Shown: positions 39,984 to 48,522 of the stretch, piece by piece
How positions within the stretch are numbered: position 1 is the stretch's first letter
Layout: the number at the start of each line of letters is the position of its first letter
Source: G965240365 sp965240365
Lineage (GTDB): Bacteria; Pseudomonadota; Gammaproteobacteria; Eutrophobiales; Eutrophobiaceae
Direction of reading: 5' to 3'
Length of the DNA stretch: 64,000 bases
Assembly: GCA_965240365.1 (NCBI GenBank)
Contig: OZ251218.1
Span: 744,001 to 808,000, forward strand
Notes under the pieces: generated by a model
Told to the model about the DNA's origin: nothing
Databases searched by the model: none
Seen by the model: the letters and a program-made list of their open reading frames with translations, nothing else
Program-made: the position numbers and the translations under genes

Positions 39984-41990
39984 TTAGCCCGAATCTCCCC
40001 GGCCGGAACGGTTAAGCTCGCCGCTTTCGATCCAGCGTTGCCGTTCGGCTTCGAAGGCATGTTGTTGTTTCAGCTTAAAGCGTTCGATCGCCGCGTTATT
40101 ATCATGCAGAAATTTCCGGTATTCGCCGAAGTCAAATTCAGTCTCTTCTATTTTCAGGTGGTAACGGCCTTCCGGAAAGTCATGCCGTATCTGTTTTAAT
40201 TCCGCCGCGGTCACGGGGAAAAAACGGATCTGGTCAAAGAAACGCAACAGCCAGGGCCGGTCTGCGGCAAAATCAATCTTGTTTTTCCCGCGATTCCACA
40301 TTTGCAAGGTGCGCCCCACAAACTGATAACCGCCCGGGCCTTCCATGCCATACACACAGAGATAGGCGCCGCCGATGCCCACCGCGTTCTCGGGCGTCCA
40401 GGTGCGGGCAGGATTATATTTGGTTGTCACCAGGCGATGGCGGGGGTCTAAAGGCGTGGCCACCGGCGCGCCCAGATAAACATCGCCCAGGCCCATGACC
40501 AGATAATCCGCATTGAAGACAATATCTTTTACATCTTCAACGGCGGCCAGGCCATTAATGCGTTGAATAAAATCAATATTGCTCGGACACCAGGGCGCGT
40601 CATCCCGCACCGACTGCATATAAATATCAATGGCCTTTTGAATGGAGGGGTCATTCCAGCTTAACGGCAGATAAACACGGCGCGCGGGTATTTTTACCGG
40701 CCCTGTATTTTCCAGTTCTCTTTCGGCCGCCGCCAGGCGTTTAATCAACTGATCGACATTGATCGCGCTGTTATCGAAATGGATCTGCAAAGAACGAATG
40801 CCGGGGGTCAGATCGATGATACCGTTGTTGATATTCTCCTTGATCCACCGCATTAACAAATGCGCTCTAAGCCGCAGTGCGATATCCAGTTTCATGGCGC
40901 CGTATTCAACCAGAATATTCGCCTCGCCCGCCAGCCGGTAAACCACATCAGGCCGATCGTCTTCATAAACGGTCTGCTGATAAACGGCCTTTTTCGGCTT
41001 TACCGGAAAAACCTCAATGGGCGTTGTCGGCGCCAGTGATTCAATTTCCCGCAGTTGCTTTTTCTCCAGCAGATTGGCCTGTTCAATACTGACCGGAATA
41101 AAACGCACTTTATCACCGGGTTTTAATTGCCCTGTTTTCCAGAGATCGGCCTTTATGACTGTGGCCGGACAAACAAAACCGCCCAGGCTTGGGCCGTCCG
41201 GCCCGAGGATCACGGGCATATCGCCGGTAAAATCAACCGTGCCCGGCGCGTAAGGATTATCGTGCAGATTGGAAGGATGCAGGCCGGCCTCGCCGCCGTC
41301 CTGCCTGGCCCATTCGGGTTTGGGGCCCAGCAGCCGCACGCCGGTGCGATTTGAATTGTAATGCACGCGCCAGTCTGCCGCGAAGAACATATCAATATCA
41401 GAGCGGGTAAAAAAATCCGGCGCGCCCTGCGGGCCATATAAGACATGCAGCGACCAGATATTGTGATATATCGGCGCCAGTTCATGGCGGATATAGCGGC
41501 AGGGCGCGTTATCATTCTGCGCATTCAGGCGCAGCCGATCCTCTTTTTGCAAGGCCCGCCCCCGATGTCCGCCGAATCCGCCCAGGGTAAATGTCGCCCG
41601 GCTCCGCAGATAAGGTTCTATTTGCAGGCCATTTTTAAAACACAGGTAGGCGCGCATACCGGCAACCACGGATTCTATTTTCAGGACGCTGCCCGGCATA
41701 ACGCGGATCGCGCACCATTGTGGCATGGCCGCGCCATTTAACAGCATCCTGACCGGGGCGCCGGTCAAACAGATTATGGTTTCGGCATTGAACTTTAAGG
41801 CGGGGCCGGTCAACGTGATCTCAAGACCGGCAACGGCGGCGTCATTGCCCAGGATTTGATTGCCCAAACGAAAGGCCAGACTGTCCATCGGCCCGGAGGC
41901 CGGCACGCCCACGTGCCAATAACCGATGCGGCCGGGATAATCCTGCACCGTTGTTTGCAGGCCGGGTTCCAGGACTTCGATTGATGACAT
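39984..41990 (-). CDS. Carboxyltransferase-only urea/guanidine carboxylase (no BC or BCCP domain)
   Basis: 668 residues from ATG 41990 (MSSIEVLEPGLQTTVQDYPG); a frame with 13 more residues is open but those come from an IS end. Residues 1-300 are the AHS2/PxpC-like half (YWHVGVPASGPMDSLAFRLGN, GGHRGRALQKEDRL) and about 345-570 the AHS1/PxpB-like half (ANILVEYGAMKLDIALRLRAH, RRVYLPLSWNDPSIQKAI, KYNPARTWTPENAVGIGG). This is the order in the carboxyltransferase of urea carboxylase. A normal enzyme has about 1200 residues, with an N-terminal biotin carboxylase and a C-terminal biotinyl domain. Both are absent; the protein ends soon after AFEAERQRW. The product would be (carboxy)guanidine or allophanate if biotin carboxylase and carrier come from elsewhere. 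Confidence 0.85.
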   Translation of the reverse strand: MSSIEVLEPGLQTTVQDYPGRIGYWHVGVPASGPMDSLAFRLGNQILGNDAAVAGLEITLTGPALKFNAETIICLTGAPVRMLLNGAAMPQWCAIRVMPGSVLKIESVVAGMRAYLCFKNGLQIEPYLRSRATFTLGGFGGHRGRALQKEDRLRLNAQNDNAPCRYIRHELAPIYHNIWSLHVLYGPQGAPDFFTRSDIDMFFAADWRVHYNSNRTGVRLLGPKPEWARQDGGEAGLHPSNLHDNPYAPGTVDFTGDMPVILGPDGPSLGGFVCPATVIKADLWKTGQLKPGDKVRFIPVSIEQANLLEKKQLREIESLAPTTPIEVFPVKPKKAVYQQTVYEDDRPDVVYRLAGEANILVEYGAMKLDIALRLRAHLLMRWIKENINNGIIDLTPGIRSLQIHFDNSAINVDQLIKRLAAAERELENTGPVKIPARRVYLPLSWNDPSIQKAIDIYMQSVRDDAPWCPSNIDFIQRINGLAAVEDVKDIVFNADYLVMGLGDVYLGAPVATPLDPRHRLVTTKYNPARTWTPENAVGIGGAYLCVYGMEGPGGYQFVGRTLQMWNRGKNKIDFAADRPWLLRFFDQIRFFPVTAAELKQIRHDFPEGRYHLKIEETEFDFGEYRKFLHDNNAAIERFKLKQQHAFEAERQRWIESGELNRSGRGDSG

Positions 41991-41995
41991 TTTAT

Positions 41996-42046
41996 GGTTC
42001 TTTTGAATTTCGAGTGGGTTAAGCCGCATGTGGCTTGAGTGTGCAG
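41996..42046 (-). mobile_element. ISL3-type right-end remnant next to the carboxyltransferase start
   Basis: GGTTCTTTTGAATTTCGAGT followed by GGGTTAAGCCGCATGTGG matches about 80% of 50 bases at the ISL3 end near 21998 (GGCTCTTTTAAATTCCAAGT, GGGTTAAACTGCATGTGG). Minus-strand translation gives the transposase tail ...KPHAA-stop. The end lies 6 bases from the ATG of the carboxyltransferase gene. The rest of the 166-base gap to the next gene (42047-42195) is dispersed repeat (TCATTCCAGCTTTCGCTGGAATGACG and a CCTGCCTGCCGCCCGCAGG palindrome). Confidence 0.65.
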
Positions 42047-42195
42047 ACCGTCGTCATTCCAGCTTTCGCTGGAATGACGAAACTGTTGTCATTTCGGCCT
42101 GCCTGCCGCCCGCAGGCCGCCTCCGCCCTGTTGATCAATTATGCCAGAATTATTGCATTACCCACCCAGATTTTAAAAGAGGCCATTTCATTTTA

Positions 42196-42834
42196 TTAAC
42201 GCCAGATCAACACTTCGATTGGCGTTGGCTTATAATCATTGCACGGATTGTTTAATTGCGGGCAATTCGAGATCAAGGTCAACACGTTCATGCCGGCCTT
42301 GAGTTCAACATACTTACCCGCTCCCGAGATGCCATCGGCAAAGGTCAAGCCGCCCTCGGCGGTGACCGGCACATTCATAAAAAAATTAATATTATGGGTA
42401 ATATCGCGTTTACTCAGCGCAAATTCCGGGCGCTCGGCAATGGCCAGCAGCCAGCTATCGCGGCAGCTATGCATACAGTTCTTTTCCAGCGCATAACGCA
42501 CCGTGTTGGATTCGGCCGAGCAGGCGCCGCCGAGGGTGTCGTGCCGCCCGCAGGTATCCGCGACAATGTCCAATAAGGCATTGCCCCGGTTAGAGCGCAG
42601 CGTGGTTCCGGCAGTGAGATAGATATTGCCCTGCGCGCGCATCGTGTCGAACGCGGAGTAACGCTCGGTCGGATCATCCGCGTTATAGAACAACGTATCA
42701 ACCGCCTGCTTGCCTTCCAGATCCAGTATGCGCAGCGTTTGCCCCTGTTGCACGACATGGATCCAGTAATCGCCCGCCTCGACGACTTGCCGGTATATGG
42801 CCTCGTTCATATCAAGGGCGCTGTGCTTGATCAT
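42196..42834 (-). CDS. DUF1989 protein, urea carboxylase-associated protein 1 type (carboxyguanidine deiminase subunit)
   Basis: 212 residues. Features of the UAAP1 family: GQTLRILDLEGKQAVDTLFYNADDPTERYSA, TLRSNRGNALLDIVADTCGRHDTLGGACS, NINFFMNVPVTAEGGLTF and LISNCPQLNNPCNDY. The Cys and His residues in CGRHDTLGG and NCPQ are the family's metal ligands or active site. Pairs with the next protein; the two were reported as the carboxyguanidine deiminase CgdAB that turns carboxyguanidine into allophanate. That assignment is family knowledge; activity here is inferred. Confidence 0.88.
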   Translation of the reverse strand: MIKHSALDMNEAIYRQVVEAGDYWIHVVQQGQTLRILDLEGKQAVDTLFYNADDPTERYSAFDTMRAQGNIYLTAGTTLRSNRGNALLDIVADTCGRHDTLGGACSAESNTVRYALEKNCMHSCRDSWLLAIAERPEFALSKRDITHNINFFMNVPVTAEGGLTFADGISGAGKYVELKAGMNVLTLISNCPQLNNPCNDYKPTPIEVLIWR

Positions 42835-42843
42835 GCTAGGGCC

Positions 42844-43584
42844 CTAGTGCCCGCCTTGCAGATGATAGCGCCTGTTATTCTGGAATCCGCGCCGGTTCTC
42901 CGGGCATGAATTCAGGCACGGGTCATCCTCTCCAACCGGCCCGCCCTGCAAGATCCGGTAAGTCAGGGCCTTGCGCGGATATTCCGCCGCCCTGTTCATT
43001 GGATGCGGGCAGGTATGCAGGATAAGCAGGGTATCCATTTCAAAACGCAGATCGACAAAGTCGCCCGGCTTGCTGTTTGCCGGATCAAAATTCAGATCCC
43101 CCCGCTCATTCGTGAACACGCGGCTGAACCAGTTGAGATTGGCCGCCATATCGCGCCGATCCAGGCCATGCTTGGCCAATTCAACCATAAAACCGTGTTC
43201 GCCGCTCAGCGTCCGATCGTTCCGATGTTGCTGATAGGATTTTCTACCCCAGCGTTTTTCCATATCGGCATCGCTCAAATTACCGCCAACGGTATCGTGC
43301 CAGCCAACGCTGTCTTCAACAATGGAACAAAAGATACGGCCCATGTCGGAATAGAGGCAATGGCCCCGGGTCAGCTTGAAGGTATGCTGACATTTCAATG
43401 TGTCCGGCGCGTTATAGCGTTCCAGTTTATCATCCGGATTATAGAACAACATACCGACATTCAGGCCGCCTTCTTTATCGATCAAACGCAGGATTCCGCC
43501 CCTCCGCATCAACATCGACCAGTGCGCGCCGGCAGGTATTTCGGCTTCATGCAGCATGTCTGTGTCAGGAGTCAACTTAGCCAT
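42844..43584 (-). CDS. DUF1989 protein, urea carboxylase-associated protein 2 type (carboxyguanidine deiminase subunit)
   Basis: 246 residues from ATG 43584 (a TTG at 43590 would add two). Segments: EIPAGAHWSMLMRRGGILRLIDKEGG, NVGMLFYNPDDKLERYNAPDTLKCQH, SVGWHDTVGGNLSD, NLNWFSRVFTNERGDL and LHTCPHPMNRAAEYP. Same fold and motif order as the neighbouring DUF1989 protein, with the longer insert (RWGRKSYQQHRNDRT) that marks the UAAP2 type. Forms the presumed heteromer with it; the genes are 9 bases apart. Confidence 0.88.
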   Translation of the reverse strand: MAKLTPDTDMLHEAEIPAGAHWSMLMRRGGILRLIDKEGGLNVGMLFYNPDDKLERYNAPDTLKCQHTFKLTRGHCLYSDMGRIFCSIVEDSVGWHDTVGGNLSDADMEKRWGRKSYQQHRNDRTLSGEHGFMVELAKHGLDRRDMAANLNWFSRVFTNERGDLNFDPANSKPGDFVDLRFEMDTLLILHTCPHPMNRAAEYPRKALTYRILQGGPVGEDDPCLNSCPENRRGFQNNRRYHLQGGH

Positions 43585-43618
43585 AATCAATCGCTTCCGC
43601 TGTTAAATGATTGCCGGG

Positions 43619-44515
43619 TCATGGTTCAACCTCATCGCCGACCCGGGTCAGGCGGATTATATTTAACTTGTCGTCTTCTTCAGACGCGGGATGTATCAAC
43701 TCATCAATGTGTTTACGGGTCGCCAGAAATTCCGGCGAAATAAATTGTCGCGTGGCGCGCGGCCTCGGCACGGGCACTTCGATAACCTCTTCGATTTCGC
43801 CGGGGTGCGATTTAAGCGCCAGTATGCGATCGGCCAGATAGATCGCCTCATCCAGATCATGCGTGATAAACAACACGGTAATGTCGATATTGTGCCAGAT
43901 CTCCAGTAAATAAGACTGCATCTTGCCGCGCGTGTGCGCGTCCAGCGCGGCAAAAGGCTCATCCATTAACAAAATACGCGGCCGGTTGACCAGCGTCCTG
44001 GCCAGCGCGACCCGCTGTTGCATGCCCCCGGATAGCTGGCCGGGATAGGAATCGGCAAATTTTTCCAGGCCAACCAGATCAATCCATTGTAACGCCTCCC
44101 TTTCGGCGGCGGCAAAACCCATGCCCCGGCTGCGCAAGCCAAACATCACGTTTTTCTTTACCGTCAGCCAGGGGAATAATGTATAGCCCTGAAAGACCAT
44201 GCCTCTGTCCGGCCCCGGCCCGGACACCGGCTTGCCGTCCAGCAATACCTCGCCGGCAGAAGCCGTTTCCAGGCCGGCCAGTATGCGTATTAACGTTGAC
44301 TTGCCGCAACCCGAGGCGCCAATCACACAAACAAACTCGCGCCGATGCGCCTTAAAGTTGATATTTTGCAAGGCGGTCACGGCGCCTCCGGGGCCGGAAA
44401 ATATTTTTTGCAGGGCCTTGACTTCAAGGATCACCTCGCGCCGCTTGATCGCGGCAAAGCGCTGTTTGACGGCCGCGGATTGTTGCAGATAGTCCGGCAG
44501 CTTGATGGCGTCCAT
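43619..44515 (-). CDS. ABC importer ATPase (SsuB/TauB-like), urea/guanidine locus
   Basis: 298 residues. Walker A GASGCGKST, Q-loop VFQGYTLFPWLTV, signature LSGGMQQRVALARTL, Walker B ILLMDEPFAALDAHTRG and H-loop ITHDLDEA. Belongs to the nitrate/sulfonate/taurine (SsuB/TauB) group that accompanies UAAP genes. The C-terminal extension (EVPVPRPRATRQFISPEFLATRKHIDELIHP) is usual in this locus type. Starts 8 bases after the permease stop. Confidence 0.9.
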   Translation of the reverse strand: MDAIKLPDYLQQSAAVKQRFAAIKRREVILEVKALQKIFSGPGGAVTALQNINFKAHRREFVCVIGASGCGKSTLIRILAGLETASAGEVLLDGKPVSGPGPDRGMVFQGYTLFPWLTVKKNVMFGLRSRGMGFAAAEREALQWIDLVGLEKFADSYPGQLSGGMQQRVALARTLVNRPRILLMDEPFAALDAHTRGKMQSYLLEIWHNIDITVLFITHDLDEAIYLADRILALKSHPGEIEEVIEVPVPRPRATRQFISPEFLATRKHIDELIHPASEEDDKLNIIRLTRVGDEVEP

Positions 44516-44523
44516 ATTAATTC

Positions 44524-45489
44524 CTAAACCTTGTTAACCGCCTTTTCCCACGGAAAAATCCGCCTGCCGATCCGGGCCAGGATCATATCGGATACGAGGC
44601 CGATGACGCCGATCATGATGATCGCCGCAAACACGTTATCAAAATTTTTATAGCGCGCCTGCTGGGTGATAAACCAGGTAATCCCGGAACTTGCGCCGAT
44701 CAATTCCGCCACGATCAGATAAGTCCAGGCCCAGCCCAGCAGAATACGCAGGTCCCGGTAAATATCCGGGATAACGCCGGGGATGACCACCTTGAACAAT
44801 AATTGCAAGCGTTTCGCGCCCAGGGTTAACGCCGCTTCCAGCAAGGCGATATCCAGCTTGCGGGTCGTGTTTGCAATGACCAGAACCTGCTGAAAAAAAG
44901 TGCCGATAAAAATAATGGCTATCTTGGGGCCGTCATGGATCCCCAATACGGCCACGGCCAGCGCGCCAAACGCCGGCGCGGGCAGGTATCTGAAAAATTC
45001 TATAAAGGGTTCGTGTATTCTGGCCAGCGCGGCGTAAGTGCCGCATAACAGGCCCAGCGGAATCCCGATCAGGGATGAAAGGGTAAAGCCCCAAAAGATG
45101 ATCGTAATACTGTGCCACAAACTTTCATGCAGCCATTGTTCGCTGCGCCGCCGGGGTTCGGTCGTAAACGAGGTCACAAGGGCCCTGGCCACTTCATGCG
45201 GGGCCGGCAGATAGACCGGGTTTGCGGGGCTGCCGCTCGGCAATGCCCCGCCGCTTGCCCTGAGCGCGGCGGCTTCTTCGGCAAACACGGCCCGATCTAC
45301 CAGCATGTCGGTCTTGAAGTAAGCGACCGCGCCGGGATCAATAATCCTGACCTTCGGATGCCATAAAAAAGGCGCATAACTCACCAGGCTCCAGATCAAT
45401 AACGGCAGCACAAACGAGGCGCCGGCCAGCATCCGGGCGCGGCCGCCGGACAGGGCGACACGCGGGGCAAACCAGGCGGCCGAACTCAT
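44524..45489 (-). CDS. ABC importer permease (SsuC/TauC-like), urea/guanidine locus
   Basis: 321 residues. First helix RMLAGASFVLPLLIWSLVSY, then a periplasmic insert of about 80 residues rich in Ala/Pro (HEVARALVTSFTTEP) typical for permeases of this locus, then the transport core with LIGIPLGLLCGTYAAL, FFRYLPAPAFGALAVAVLGI and the EAA-like loop EAALTLGAKRLQLLFKVVIPGVIPDI. C-terminus GRRIFPWEKA. Imports the nitrogen substrate with the neighbouring ATPase and binding protein. Confidence 0.9.
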   Translation of the reverse strand: MSSAAWFAPRVALSGGRARMLAGASFVLPLLIWSLVSYAPFLWHPKVRIIDPGAVAYFKTDMLVDRAVFAEEAAALRASGGALPSGSPANPVYLPAPHEVARALVTSFTTEPRRRSEQWLHESLWHSITIIFWGFTLSSLIGIPLGLLCGTYAALARIHEPFIEFFRYLPAPAFGALAVAVLGIHDGPKIAIIFIGTFFQQVLVIANTTRKLDIALLEAALTLGAKRLQLLFKVVIPGVIPDIYRDLRILLGWAWTYLIVAELIGASSGITWFITQQARYKNFDNVFAAIIMIGVIGLVSDMILARIGRRIFPWEKAVNKV

Positions 45490-45501
45490 AAATACCCTGT
45501 C

Positions 45502-46482
45502 CTACCTGGCCAGACTTAATGAAGGATCGATATACGTGTCGATATCCTGCGCCTCCTGATACACGCCATACTTGAGGTTGAAATCATCCGCGATCCTTGA
45601 CGAACCGTAAATCGAATCAAAGCCGTCCCCCCTGGCAAAAAATGGCTCGGCCTCCCCCCGTTTCAGGATCCGCGTGCCCGCCAGAAAGGGCTTGTATTGC
45701 GCCGCCGAGACGCCAACGCGCGCGGCCATGATGGAAATGGCTTCCTCCTGCGTGGCCGGCGCCATAATAAAATCGACCGCCCTGTACCAGACATCAATCA
45801 CCTTCGCCCAGTCCGCCTTTCTGGCGGCCAGGCTGGCCGGCGCCACTGCCAGCACATCGTAAATCAGACCGGGTTCATCGGCCGATGAATAGAGCCTTTT
45901 GGAACCCGGCACGAGACCCAGGGCCTGGGCGGAGTTCGGCTGCCACGCGACAATCGCGCTCACATTGCCGGAGGCCAGCACCTGCGGGGTTTCATTGGTC
46001 GGCACATTGACCAGCTCAACATCGGCCTCGCTCATGCCATTCTTTTCCAGCGCGTTTAATAACAGCAAATGCCCCACAAAGCCGATCTCGACGCCGATCT
46101 TTTTACCTTGCAGCGCCTTGATGCTGTCAACACCCGGCGCGCCGACCACCATGTCATTGCCGTTGCTGTAATCATTGATCAGGATCGCGACATTCGCCGC
46201 GCCGCTTGCGCCGGTGACCAGGGCGTCGCCATTGGTGATGCAGATCGCATCCAGCCGGCCGGCGGCGAAGGCATCCATCGACGCCACGTAATCAAACCAT
46301 TCAAACTCGACCTCGACGCCGGCTTTTTCAAACATGCCTTTCTCAATGGCGACCTCCCAGGCCACCCAGCCCGGCCAGTCGCTATAACCAATCTTCAACG
46401 GCTCGGCCCGGACCGAAAAAGACAAGGAAAATACCAGGCCCGTTAATAAAAGCGCCTTATGGATAAACCCGTGAAGTTTCAT
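45502..46482 (-). CDS. Periplasmic substrate-binding protein (NMT1/TauA-like), urea/guanidine locus
   Basis: 326 residues. Signal peptide (LLLTGLVFSLSFSVRA before EPLKIGYSDWPGWVAWE), then the NMT1 fold: GMFEKAGVEVEFEWFDY, SMDAFAAGRLDAICITNGDAL, GKKIGVEIGFVGHLLLLNAL and NVSAIVAWQPNSAQAL. First gene of the minus-strand operon, with GGGGTAAGG as ribosome-binding site and a sigma-54 promoter upstream. Given the downstream genes, the ligand is probably guanidine, urea or a related compound. Confidence 0.9.
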   Translation of the reverse strand: MKLHGFIHKALLLTGLVFSLSFSVRAEPLKIGYSDWPGWVAWEVAIEKGMFEKAGVEVEFEWFDYVASMDAFAAGRLDAICITNGDALVTGASGAANVAILINDYSNGNDMVVGAPGVDSIKALQGKKIGVEIGFVGHLLLLNALEKNGMSEADVELVNVPTNETPQVLASGNVSAIVAWQPNSAQALGLVPGSKRLYSSADEPGLIYDVLAVAPASLAARKADWAKVIDVWYRAVDFIMAPATQEEAISIMAARVGVSAAQYKPFLAGTRILKRGEAEPFFARGDGFDSIYGSSRIADDFNLKYGVYQEAQDIDTYIDPSLSLAR

Positions 46483-46530
46483 AAAACCTTACCCCGCTGC
46501 TAAAAAATACTCGTTTCCGAATCATTTTGG

Positions 46531-46547
46531 GGCAATAGTTATGCCAG
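46531..46547 (-). promoter_or_regulatory. Sigma-54 promoter of the urea/guanidine operon
   Basis: Read on the minus strand, CTGGCATAACTATTGCC has the -24 GG and -12 GC exactly 10 bases apart and agrees with TGGCAC-N5-TTGC at nearly all positions. Predicted transcription start about 46520, 38 bases before the first ATG. About 65 bases upstream is GCACCAAATTATGG, which resembles one half of an NtrC site. This fits nitrogen-limitation control. Confidence 0.7.
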
Positions 46548-46676
46548 CGCTTAAACGCCTTTGCATTCAGGGGATTGCGCCAGCGAGCAATGACTTCATG
46601 CCATAATTTGGTGCGTTTTATTCGATGAATGCTCTAAAATTGTGCAATATTAAAGAAAGGCCGTTGAACCGCAGGG

Positions 46677-46905
46677 GACTATTGTCATTCCCGCTCATGC
46701 GGGAATGTATCGTAAAAACACTGGATTCCAGCTTTCGCTGGAATGACGCCGGGGGTATCGTTACCACCTCTCAGTGTCCTTACTGCGAAGAAACATCATG
46801 CCCACTACATCGTCATTCCGGCGCAGGCCGGAATCCAGTGGTTTATATAATACATTCCTGCCTGCCGGAGGCAGGCGGGAATGACGATGTGGTCGGAATG
46901 ACAAC
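46677..46905. repeat. Dispersed palindromic repeats between the nitrogen operon and comM
   Basis: No gene in 46548-46956. Contains GTCATTCCCGCTCATGCGGGAATG, CTGGATTCCAGCTTTCGCTGGAATGACG, GTCATTCCGGCGCAGGCCGGAATCCAGTGG and CATTCCTGCCTGCCGGAGGCAGGCGGGAATGACG, in alternating orientation. The last 50 bases should hold the comM promoter. Confidence 0.75.
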
Positions 46906-46956
46906 GTTGTGATAAATTAAACAACCCGCCCACAATAAAACATCAAGGGAGACCGA

Positions 46957-48474
46957 ATGAGTATCGCCGTCATCTACTCACGCGCTCAGGATGGCATTCA
47001 TGCGCCGCTTGTTACGGTCGAAGTCCACCTGTCACGCGGCCTGCCCAGCTTTTCAATCGTGGGGCTGCCGGAAACCACCGTCAAGGAAAGCAAGGAGCGC
47101 GTGCGCAGCGCGCTGATCAACAACCAGTTTGAATTTCCCCTGAGCCGTATCACCACCAACCTGGCCCCGGCCGATTTGCCCAAGGAAGGCGGGCGTTTCG
47201 ACTTGCCCATCGCGCTCGGAATATTGCTCGCCTCGGGACAACTCCCCGACACGGCGATCGGCGACTACGAATTTATCGGGGAACTGTCATTAACCGGCGA
47301 ACTGCGCGCCATTAACGGCGCCCTGCCGGTGGCGATGGCGCTGAAACGCACCGCGCGCCGCCTGGTCCTGCCGCAACAAAACGCGGCCGAGGCGGCGTTG
47401 GTGGAACAGGCGGTCTGCCTGCCGGCAAAACATCTGCTTGAGGTCTGCGCGCATATCAACAACAGCGCAGAACTGGCCCCCTATCAAAACCCCACGGCGC
47501 GGGAAGATAATGACTATGAGGTCGATCTGATCGATATCTACGGCCATGAACAGGCCAAACGCGCGCTGGAGATCGCCGCGGCGGGCGCGCATAATCTGCT
47601 GATGATCGGTCCGCCCGGTTCCGGCAAAACCATGCTGGCCGAGCGGCTGCCGACCATTATGCCGCCCATGACCGAAGAGCAGGCGCTGGAAAACGCGGCC
47701 ATCGCCTCCATCAGCCGGCAGGGCTTCAGGGTGCGGCACTGGCGCCGCAGAATCCTGCGCGCGCCGCATCATTCCGCCTCTGCCGTGGCCCTGGTGGGGG
47801 GCGGCAGCCACCCGAAGCCGGGCGAGATCTCGCTCGCGCATCACGGTATTTTATTTCTGGACGAATTCCCGGAATTTGACCGCAATGTGCTGGAAGTCCT
47901 GCGTGAACCGCTGGAATCCGGGCGCATCGTCATCTCGCGCGCCGCCAAACAAGTCGAATACCCGGCGCGTTTCCAGTTGCTGGCCGCCATGAATCCATGC
48001 CCATGCGGTTATCTCGGCGATAGCGACGGCCGTTGCCGCTGCACCGAAGAACAGGTAAACCGCTACCAGGCCAAACTCTCCGGGCCATTGCTCGACCGTA
48101 TTGACATGGTCATCAACGTCAACAGCCTGCCCGCGGCCATTATTGAAAAAAAGCACGACCCGGCCGCCGAGGCAAGCGCCTGCATCCGGGCGCGCGTGGT
48201 CAAGGCCTTCAACACACAGCTTCGGCGCCACAACAAGGCCAATGCCGGCTTAAACGGCAGGGAACTCGACCGGTTTTGCGAACTGGACGACAAAAACAAA
48301 TCGCTGTTACACCGCGCCACGCATAAACTGGGGCTGACCGGGCGCGGCATTCACCGTATCGTCAAGGTCGCCCGCACCATTGCCGACCTCGCGGAAAATG
48401 AGCGCATACAAGTGCCGCATCTGAGCGAGGCCATCAACTACCGGCGCAGGATACATGCGCACAACCCGCGCTGA
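46957..48474 (+). CDS. comM: ComM/YifB-type Mg-chelatase-like AAA+ ATPase
   Basis: 505 residues, full length. N-terminal Lon-like domain (VEVHLSRGLPSFSIVGLPETTVKESKERVRSAL), AAA+ domain with Walker A IGPPGSGKTM, the SxxHS-type RAPHHSASAVALVGGG loop, Walker B LFLDEFPEF and sensor segment AAMNPCPCGYLGD with its zinc-like cysteines, then a C-terminal helical domain ending EAINYRRRIH. ComM is a hexameric helicase that extends branch migration when imported single-stranded DNA recombines, aiding natural transformation. A complete comM with a pilin gene in the window hints at competence. Confidence 0.95.
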   Translation: MSIAVIYSRAQDGIHAPLVTVEVHLSRGLPSFSIVGLPETTVKESKERVRSALINNQFEFPLSRITTNLAPADLPKEGGRFDLPIALGILLASGQLPDTAIGDYEFIGELSLTGELRAINGALPVAMALKRTARRLVLPQQNAAEAALVEQAVCLPAKHLLEVCAHINNSAELAPYQNPTAREDNDYEVDLIDIYGHEQAKRALEIAAAGAHNLLMIGPPGSGKTMLAERLPTIMPPMTEEQALENAAIASISRQGFRVRHWRRRILRAPHHSASAVALVGGGSHPKPGEISLAHHGILFLDEFPEFDRNVLEVLREPLESGRIVISRAAKQVEYPARFQLLAAMNPCPCGYLGDSDGRCRCTEEQVNRYQAKLSGPLLDRIDMVINVNSLPAAIIEKKHDPAAEASACIRARVVKAFNTQLRRHNKANAGLNGRELDRFCELDDKNKSLLHRATHKLGLTGRGIHRIVKVARTIADLAENERIQVPHLSEAINYRRRIHAHNPR

Positions 48475-48522
48475 AACCCGGTTTCCTACGGCCGCCGCCT
48501 GCCGCCGTTGCCGCCGCAAGCC

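Noticed and set aside
46483..46700. Guanidine-I (ykkC) riboswitch upstream of the nitrogen operon
   Set aside because: I looked for the conserved AGGGTTCCG and CTGGTCCGAGAG words on the minus strand and found neither. The sigma-54 promoter and dispersed repeats fill the space.
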